From an uncultured Bacteroidaceae bacterium (GTDB lineage Bacteria; Bacteroidota; Bacteroidia; Bacteroidales; Bacteroidaceae): a stretch of DNA of 64,000 nt. Shown here in pieces: positions 58,022-64,000 of this stretch; the first letter of the stretch is position 1, and every line of letters starts with the position of its first letter. A program made the translations under genes and the position numbers. Location of the stretch: assembly GCA_905233285.1 (NCBI GenBank), contig CAJODY010000004.1:52167-116166 (forward strand), read 5' to 3'. The notes below the pieces were generated by a model. It had not been told where the DNA came from and searched no databases. It saw only the letters and a program-made list of their open reading frames with translations.

Positions 58022-59152
58022 TTATTTCACGATGCCTTTTTCGAGGTATTCGGCGAGGTTGGTGCGAACCTTTTCTGCTGCGCCTTCGGAGGCGACTTTG
58101 GCCATATCGGAATCGACCATGAGGTTGACAAGTTGTTCGAAGGAGGTCTTGGCGGGATTCCAGCCCAGTTGCGTCTTTGCTTTGGTGGGATCGCCCCAGA
58201 GGTTGACTACGTCGGTGGGACGGTAGAAATCGGGAGAGACGCGGACGACGATGTCGCCGGGTTTTAGCTTACTGCTTACGGCTGACTGCTTACTGGAGTC
58301 TATGCTCTTGATGATTCCGACTTCGTTGATTCCTTCGCCAACGAACTCCAGTTCGATGCCTACACGTTTGAAGGCATAGTAGCAGAATTCACGTACGGAA
58401 TGCTGGACACCAGTGGCAATGACGAAGTCCTCGGGTTTGGGTTGCTGGAGGATGAGCCACATGCACTCGACGTAGTCTTTGGCATAACCCCAGTCACGGA
58501 GTGAGGAGAGGTTGCCGAGGAAGAGTGTGTCCTGCTTGCCCTGAGCGATACGTGCTGCTGCGAGGGTAATCTTACGGGTTACAAAGGTCTCACCACGGCG
58601 CTCGCTCTCGTGGTTGAAAAGAATGCCGGAGCAGCAGTACATGTTATATGCCTCGCGGTATTCCTTGACTATCCAGAAACCGTATTGCTTAGCTACAGCG
58701 TATGGCGAATAAGGATGGAACGGTGTATTCTCATTCTGAGGCACCTCTTCTACTTTACCATAGAGTTCGCTGGTGCTGGCCTGATAGATGCGGCATGTGT
58801 CGGTCAATCCAAGTTGGCGGACTGCCTCGAGGATGCGGAGTACGCCTACGGCATCAACGTCGGCTGTGAACTCAGGAGAGTCGAAGCTGACCTGAACATG
58901 GCTCTGAGCAGCGAGGTTATATATTTCGTCGGGGCGAACCTTTCCAATCACACCCAGTACCGACATGGAATCGCCCAAGTCTGCATAGTGCAAGTGGAAG
59001 TGTGGTTTGCCCTCGAGGTGTGCGATACGTTCACGGAAGTCCACGGACGAACGGCGGATGGTGCCGTGCACGTCGTAGCCTTTTTCGAGTAGCAGTTCGG
59101 CAAGGTAGCTGCCGTCCTGCCCTGTTATTCCCGTGATTAAAGCTTTTTTCAT
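58022..59152 (-). CDS. gmd: GDP-mannose 4,6-dehydratase (contains repeat-derived insertion)
   Basis: [35 protein letters not shown]; insertion [19 protein letters not shown]. Confidence 0.95.
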   Translation of the reverse strand: MKKALITGITGQDGSYLAELLLEKGYDVHGTIRRSSVDFRERIAHLEGKPHFHLHYADLGDSMSVLGVIGKVRPDEIYNLAAQSHVQVSFDSPEFTADVDAVGVLRILEAVRQLGLTDTCRIYQASTSELYGKVEEVPQNENTPFHPYSPYAVAKQYGFWIVKEYREAYNMYCCSGILFNHESERRGETFVTRKITLAAARIAQGKQDTLFLGNLSSLRDWGYAKDYVECMWLILQQPKPEDFVIATGVQHSVREFCYYAFKRVGIELEFVGEGINEVGIIKSIDSSKQSAVSSKLKPGDIVVRVSPDFYRPTDVVNLWGDPTKAKTQLGWNPAKTSFEQLVNLMVDSDMAKVASEGAAEKVRTNLAEYLEKGIVK

Positions 59153-59168
59153 ATTATTCTAGTTTACT

Positions 59169-59246
59169 GCTTACTGCTTACGGCTTACCGGTTTGCTTAC
59201 TGCTTACGGCTTACCGGTTTGCTTACTGCTTACGGCTTACCGGTTT
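59169..59246. repeat. 26-bp tandem repeat x3 (gcttactgcttacggcttaccggttt)
   Basis: 59169-59194, 59195-59220, 59221-59246; last copy supplies stop codon of 59237-59602. Confidence 0.95.
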
Positions 59247-59602
59247 AATTTTTGTGAGTATGAATTCCGGAGACCGTTTAACATGCGAGCAACATTGTCT
59301 ATTTCGGGTTTTAAATTCTCAAGGCTGTCCTGGTCTATATAGTTTAGGTCGCATGCAATGATTAACTGATTATACGCTTCCATTAATGAACCATACGAAA
59401 TTTCAATAAAGTGAATCTGCTCCTTCAATGATATACGTCCACTTCCTTCTGCAATATTAGAGGGGACAGAAACAATAGCTCTGCGCAATTGATCGCATAG
59501 AGAATATTTCTCAAAAAGAGGAAACTTGTCAATCAGTTGATATACTAAAACGACTAGTTTTCTCGACTCCTGCCAAACATTTAAAGATTCAAACGAATAC
59601 AT
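59237..59602 (-). CDS. Four helix bundle protein (IVP family)
   Basis: FESLNVWQESRKLVVLVYQLIDKFPLFEKYSLCDQLRRAIVSVPSNIAEGSGRISLKEQIHFIEISYGSLMEAYNQL. Confidence 0.92.
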   Translation of the reverse strand: MYSFESLNVWQESRKLVVLVYQLIDKFPLFEKYSLCDQLRRAIVSVPSNIAEGSGRISLKEQIHFIEISYGSLMEAYNQLIIACDLNYIDQDSLENLKPEIDNVARMLNGLRNSYSQKLNR

Positions 59603-59659
59603 GACATTATGGTAGTGGTTAACCCCAAAAGCTGTAAGCGGTAAGCTGTAATCGGTAAG

Positions 59660-60280
59660 CTATGAATTCTGATTAATTCGTACGAGGAGTTTGGGACTGA
59701 TTTCCATGTAGGCACAGCCGAGTTGGGTGATGCGGATGCCGATGTAGCTGGATTTGTCGCCGTGGAGGCGGACTATCTTGCCGGTGATGTTGTCGCCCCA
59801 GGCGAGAACTTGGACTTCCTCGCCGAGGGAGAAGCCGGTAGTGGTGAACTGGACACGGTTGCCGCTGTCTGCGAGCATGGCATGGAGCAGATCCATCTGC
59901 GAGTCGGGGACTATGGCAGGTTTATGGCGTCCGTACTCATTGGTGCTAGTTGCTTTGTCTGTGACGAAGGAATGGATTTCGGGAAGGTTAACTATCTGAA
60001 GGCGTGTTTTCTCGGTGACTCTGACGAAGACGTAGTGAGTGATGACGGGTCGTTCGATTTTCTTTCTGCGTCCATTATTCCAGACGTGCACTTCCCATTG
60101 GGTTGCCGCAAATGCTTCGATGCCTTGCCTAAGCAAGAGGTCGCGGACTGACTTCTCTTTACGGGATCCTACATAAGCGATGTACCAGTGCTTTTTCTCA
60201 CCGTCAGATACGCCTACGGCGCCGTCAGCGACATATGCTGGCGTTTCATCAGTGGTGACAGACAGTTCTTCGGACATCAC
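59660..60280 (-). CDS. upxY: UpxY-family NusG-like transcription antiterminator of capsule loci
   Basis: KHWYIAYVGSRKEKSVRDLLLRQGIEAFAATQWEVHVWNNGRRKKIERPVITHYVFVRV; KOW-like KIVRLHGDKSSYIGIRI. Confidence 0.85.
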   Translation of the reverse strand: MMSEELSVTTDETPAYVADGAVGVSDGEKKHWYIAYVGSRKEKSVRDLLLRQGIEAFAATQWEVHVWNNGRRKKIERPVITHYVFVRVTEKTRLQIVNLPEIHSFVTDKATSTNEYGRHKPAIVPDSQMDLLHAMLADSGNRVQFTTTGFSLGEEVQVLAWGDNITGKIVRLHGDKSSYIGIRITQLGCAYMEISPKLLVRINQNS

Positions 60281-60365
60281 TTTGTGGGGACTCAGTTTTT
60301 GGCTTACGGCTTACAGGTTACGGCTTACTGCTTACGGCTTAGTAGGCGAACTGAGTAAATTTGTG

Positions 60366-60402
60366 CAAAGTTATGAAATAAAATCTAGGTGGGTCTTACA
60401 AA
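60366..60402 (-). promoter_or_regulatory. Candidate Bacteroidales sigma-ABfr promoter for upxY operon
   Basis: Minus-strand -7 TAACTTTG (60366-60373) and upstream TTTG (60399-60402); 25-nt spacer is longer than usual. Confidence 0.4.
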
Positions 60403-60404
60403 AA

Positions 60405-60460
60405 TGATAAAAAAGTGCCCCGCAGCTTTAATTTTAATTAAATTTGGAGCTACGGAGCAC
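60405..60460 (-). terminator. Rho-independent terminator after GHMP kinase gene
   Basis: Minus strand GTGCTCCGTAGCT...AGCTGCGGGGCAC followed by TTTTTTAT. Confidence 0.8.
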
Positions 60461-60492
60461 GAAATTGGGTATTTGCAAAGCAAAAGTATTCG

Positions 60493-61671
60493 TTAATCGA
60501 CGAAACGGGCACCATCATCTGGCTTGACCCAGAAGACCTGGAAGGTGCGTTCGTATTCGGGGAACTGTTCGAGGTATTTTTCTGTCAGAACCTTTTCGAT
60601 TTCTGCTTTGCAGGCAGGATCCACAAGTGCGATACATGCACCTTTGAAGCCGGCACCGGAGAAACGTCCGCCATAGACTCCGGGGAGGGAGCGCATGATA
60701 TCATAGATGGCGATGAGTTCGGGACTGCCGCATTCGTAGTTATGGATGCTCGATTCGCAGGAGTCGAAGGAGAGTTTTCCGAAGAGTTTGAGGTTACCTG
60801 TCTCCCAAGCTGTAACTCCCTGACGCACACGGCGATACTCGCTGTAGAAATGCTCGGCACGACGTGCAAAACGGGCAGGCATAGCGATGCGGGTCTTGTC
60901 GTATGTAGCCTTCGGGATGTCGCGCAGGAAAGTCTTGTCGAAGGTCTTCAGGGGTTGGTCGGTATATGCGAGCATATTCCATGCGGCTGTCTTACACTCA
61001 TAAACACGCAGATTATAGTCGCTGTTAACAAGGCTACGCGTTAAACCACTGAAGAAAATGCCAATCTCGAATGGCAACTCGTTGCCGTTTACCGTTGACT
61101 GTTTACTGTTTACCGTTGAGGGTTGATTACCAAACGGTATCAGGCGATAGTCATTGGAGTCGCAGTCTAAGAATAAGAGTTGATTCTTTTTGCCAAGGGC
61201 GATACATGCTTGGTCAAGGAGACCGTTGTTCAGACCGATATATTCACGTTCAGCCTCAGAGGCGATTTTGACGACTTCAAAGGGTTGGAGGGTGATGTCG
61301 TTGGCTTTGGCAAATGCCATTACATAAGCGATGAGCACGGCTGCGCTGGACGAGAGTCCGCCAACTGGCAAGGAACCCTGGATGACTCCATTAATTCCGT
61401 TTTTCAGTTCGAAGCGTTTGCGAAGCGCATACTTAGCACCACGGGCATAGTCGCCCCAATGTTGCTCACGAACCTGAGAAGGAGCATCTATCTCGAAATC
61501 GACGATGCCTTCGAATGTTTTTGACTCGAGGTGGACATGGCCATCCTCACATACATCGAACCAAAGGTCAACGCCTTTGTTGATGGCAAAACCGGTGACC
61601 AAGCCGTGCTGGTGGTCAACATGTGCACCCAATGGGCATACACGGTAAGGGGAAAAGATATGATATTGCAT
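60493..61671 (-). CDS. GHMP sugar kinase (galactokinase-like) with repeat-derived insertion
   Basis: YRVCPLGAHVDHQHGLVTGFAINKGVDLWF; GSLPVGGLSSSAAVLIAY; GGRFSGAGFKGACIAL; insertion QPSTVNSKQSTVNGN. Confidence 0.88.
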   Translation of the reverse strand: MQYHIFSPYRVCPLGAHVDHQHGLVTGFAINKGVDLWFDVCEDGHVHLESKTFEGIVDFEIDAPSQVREQHWGDYARGAKYALRKRFELKNGINGVIQGSLPVGGLSSSAAVLIAYVMAFAKANDITLQPFEVVKIASEAEREYIGLNNGLLDQACIALGKKNQLLFLDCDSNDYRLIPFGNQPSTVNSKQSTVNGNELPFEIGIFFSGLTRSLVNSDYNLRVYECKTAAWNMLAYTDQPLKTFDKTFLRDIPKATYDKTRIAMPARFARRAEHFYSEYRRVRQGVTAWETGNLKLFGKLSFDSCESSIHNYECGSPELIAIYDIMRSLPGVYGGRFSGAGFKGACIALVDPACKAEIEKVLTEKYLEQFPEYERTFQVFWVKPDDGARFVD

Positions 61672-61724
61672 TTTGATATTGTTTATGGTTTACAGGTTAC
61701 GGTTTACAGGTTACAGGTTACGGG

Positions 61725-62474
61725 TTAGAGTTTTCCGGATTTGGCGAGTTCGCAGGCTTCGTAGTAGGTATCGAGACTACCGATATCGAAGCGACCGGCA
61801 GACATAGGCCAGGCATGCATGGTGGTGTGCTCAACCATGTAATGAGCCAGGTTGCCGGGGGCATCCTTGCCACAGCCGTTAGCTACGGAGTGACGCACGA
61901 GGTCGAGGTCTTCTTTCCTGTAGATATAGAAGGGAGGGACTGCCCAATGAGACTTGGGATGTTCTGGTTTTTCCTCCATGCCCAATACACGGTTGTTCTC
62001 GTCGAGCTCTACGACACCGGTGCGCTGGAGTTTCTCGATTGATGGCTGCTCATGACACATGATGCAGGAGGTGCCTTTCTGTTTGGCGAAATCTACAAAC
62101 TCCTGGAATGAGAAATAGAGGATGTTGTCGGCGGCAACTACTAAAAGATCATCATTGATGCTGAGCTTGTCCATCGCGAAAAGGAGATCACAGACAGCGC
62201 CGAGGCGGGTGTCGTTGGTCTCTGTTCCGTCATCAACGATTGTCAGTTTAGCGTTTAGCGATGGACGTTTAGCGTCAGCCCATTCTTCGAAGATATGAGC
62301 AAACCTGTGGTTCGTGATGATGATATGCTCGTCGATATCGGGTATGCGGTCGATGTCATCGAGCATACGGTCCAAGATGGTGCTATCGCCTATCTTGAGC
62401 AATGGTTTGGGGAAGTTTTTAGTCAGCTCGCCTAAGCGGGTGGCGTAGCCGGCTGCAATTACGATGGTTTTCAT
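61725..62474 (-). CDS. Sugar-phosphate nucleotidyltransferase
   Basis: KTIVIAAGYATRLGELTKNFPKPLLKIGDSTILDRMLDDI. Confidence 0.9.
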   Translation of the reverse strand: MKTIVIAAGYATRLGELTKNFPKPLLKIGDSTILDRMLDDIDRIPDIDEHIIITNHRFAHIFEEWADAKRPSLNAKLTIVDDGTETNDTRLGAVCDLLFAMDKLSINDDLLVVAADNILYFSFQEFVDFAKQKGTSCIMCHEQPSIEKLQRTGVVELDENNRVLGMEEKPEHPKSHWAVPPFYIYRKEDLDLVRHSVANGCGKDAPGNLAHYMVEHTTMHAWPMSAGRFDIGSLDTYYEACELAKSGKL

Positions 62475-62477
62475 TTG

Positions 62478-63599
62478 TTAGGGGTTGTAGTAGGTTTTGT
62501 ACCATTGGGCGAAGTTGCGGAGACCTTCACGGAGGGTAATCTTCGGGGTGAATCCGAAGTCGCGCTCGAGGGCGGTGGAGTCTGCATAGGTGGTGGGAAC
62601 ATCGCCAGGTTGCATGGGGACAAGTTTTTTGTGTGCCTCGAAGTCGTAGTCCTGAGGGAGGACACCTGCGTTGAGGAGTTCTTCCTGAAGAATTTGCACG
62701 AAGTCGAGAAGGCTTTCGGGCTGACCTCCACCGATGTTATATACAGCATAAGGAGGAATCGGAAGACCATCATCACCGAGTTTGCGTTCTGGAGCACCTT
62801 TCATCACACGGACAATGCCCTCGACGATGTCATCAACGTAGGTAAAGTCGCGACGGCAGTTTCCGTAGTTGAATATCTGGATGGTGTCACCCTTGAGGAG
62901 TTTGTTGGTGAATCCGAAATATGCCATATCGGGACGACCTGCAGGACCATAGACGGTGAAGAAACGGAGACCTGTGGTCGGGATGTTGTAGAGTTTAGAG
63001 TAGCAGTGGGCAAAGAGTTCGTTGCTCTTCTTGGTGGCTGCATAAAGACTGACGGGGTTATCTACCCTATCCTCGGTGCTAAACGGCACCTTCTTGTTAC
63101 CGCCATAAACAGAGGAAGAGGAGGCATAGACGAGGTGCTGAACGCCAGCATAGTTTACCGTTGACTGTTTACCGTTTACCGTTTCATTGGAATGGCGGCA
63201 GGCTTCGAGGATATTGTAGAAGCCAATCATGTTGCTCTGGATATAGGCATCAGGATTCTCTATCGAATAGCGGACACCTGCCTGAGCAGCTAGGTTTACC
63301 ACCACGTCGAAGTGATACTGCTCAAAAAGTTTGTCAATGGTGGATTTGTCAGCAATATCAGCTTTTACAAATAAATAGTTTACCGTTGACTGTTGACTGT
63401 TTACAGTTGATTTAAGCTCTTCGAGCTGTTGGAGGCGGTATTCCTTGAGGGATACTTCGTAGTAGGAGTTCATGTTATCGAGTCCGACGATGGTGCCCGA
63501 TGACATTTCCTTAAAGAGACGCTTTACGAGGTTAGACCCTATAAATCCCGCGGCTCCTGTAACAAGAACGGTCTTTCCGTTCAGGTCGATTTTTTCCAT
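62478..63599 (-). CDS. NAD-dependent epimerase (UDP-glucuronate 4-epimerase-like) with two repeat-derived insertions
   Basis: KTVLVTGAAGFIGSNLVKRLFKE; YAATKKSNELFAHCYSKLYNIPTTGLRFFTVYGPAGRPDMAYFGFT; insertions KSTVNSQQSTVNY and ETVNGKQSTVNY. Confidence 0.9.
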   Translation of the reverse strand: MEKIDLNGKTVLVTGAAGFIGSNLVKRLFKEMSSGTIVGLDNMNSYYEVSLKEYRLQQLEELKSTVNSQQSTVNYLFVKADIADKSTIDKLFEQYHFDVVVNLAAQAGVRYSIENPDAYIQSNMIGFYNILEACRHSNETVNGKQSTVNYAGVQHLVYASSSSVYGGNKKVPFSTEDRVDNPVSLYAATKKSNELFAHCYSKLYNIPTTGLRFFTVYGPAGRPDMAYFGFTNKLLKGDTIQIFNYGNCRRDFTYVDDIVEGIVRVMKGAPERKLGDDGLPIPPYAVYNIGGGQPESLLDFVQILQEELLNAGVLPQDYDFEAHKKLVPMQPGDVPTTYADSTALERDFGFTPKITLREGLRNFAQWYKTYYNP

Positions 63600-63877
63600 A
63601 TATCTTAGATTTGCGTTTTGTTTTGGCGCAAAGGTAAGAAATAAATTCAGGTAATCTTCAAAGATTACGAGTTTTTCTCATTTCCCGATGCAACATTTAT
63701 ATAATCTTCACTGTCAGCACGATAGGCATAGAACGGTACAAGTAAGAAAATGCAATTACTCATCCGACATGCTTATGTGTAATTTCCAGTCTTTCAAAGT
63801 CTGCAAAGAGTCCACTTGACCTCTCGCTTGCAAAGGTACGAAAAATCTCTCAATATTCGCACATTTATCCGAAAAAG

Positions 63878-63909
63878 TTTGGTAAATTGCAAAATTTGTC
63901 TTATTTTTG
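63878..63909 (+). promoter_or_regulatory. Candidate Bacteroidales promoter (TTTG-N20-TATTTTTG) reading rightwards out of window
   Basis: TTTG at 63878-63881 and TAnnTTTG at 63902-63909, 20-nt spacing. Confidence 0.6.
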
Positions 63910-64000
63910 CATCCGTAAATATACAATATTGATAAATTATAAGTATAAACGATGTTTAATACATCAAAATTGTAAGGTTGTTGTATGGAAGACTATTCTG

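Noticed and set aside
58610-59092. 160-aa plus-strand ORF opposite gmd
   Set aside because: Antisense shadow of a conserved enzyme
59169-59246. CRISPR-like array (also considered for 54401-54476)
   Set aside because: Units are contiguous with no spacers and no cas genes nearby; simple tandem repeats
62475-63164. 229-aa plus-strand ORF opposite the epimerase
   Set aside because: Antisense shadow of a strongly supported minus-strand enzyme; no recognisable motifs
1-64000. tRNA, rRNA or complete insertion sequences
   Set aside because: No tRNA/rRNA signatures noticed; only IS66/RAYT remnants and one intact-looking RAYT gene

Overview
This window appears to come from a Bacteroidales genome (Prevotella/Bacteroides-like). 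That placement rests on UpxY, GxxExxY, four-helix-bundle and VapE-type proteins and on TAnnTTTG promoter boxes. Almost all genes are on the minus strand. Four zones can be seen. (1) About 1-17.7 kb is an accessory/defence-like island. It holds a GNAT toxin-antitoxin-like pair and an operon of a helicase-associated mini-protein, a Septu-like ATPase, an HNH nuclease and a TPR/GreAB-C-like/PIN-like giant protein, with a second HNH protein downstream. It also holds a RelE/ParE-type TA pair whose 59-aa antitoxin is missing from the ORF track, a Fic protein, a REP-associated transposase, and a DUF1848 radical-SAM-like + methyltransferase pair. (2) About 17.8-47 kb is a surface-polysaccharide locus. 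It encodes CDP-glucose-derived sugar enzymes (rfbF/rfbG-like), a UDP-FucNAc pathway (capE/F/G-like), a LicD/TagD phospho-decoration cassette, Wzx, Wzy, many glycosyltransferases and PglC/PglD-like proteins. A recombination scar (IS66, RAYT, wza and ugd remnants) sits near 38.4-39.8 kb. (3) About 47-54.4 kb is a second accessory cassette: ATPase + putative PD-(D/E)XK protein, DUF5677-like protein, two membrane proteins, and an AlbA_2/Schlafen-like protein downstream of 22-bp tandem repeats. (4) About 54.6-63.6 kb is the head of the capsule operon: Wza-like, OmpA/porin-like barrel, gmd, UpxY antiterminator, GHMP kinase, nucleotidyltransferase and epimerase. The two signals I find least explained are (a) dispersed ~200-290 bp elements with compensatory (covarying) stems, and (b) short heptamer-type repeats inserted in frame inside conserved enzymes. 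All calls are from reading sequence; no database search was run.
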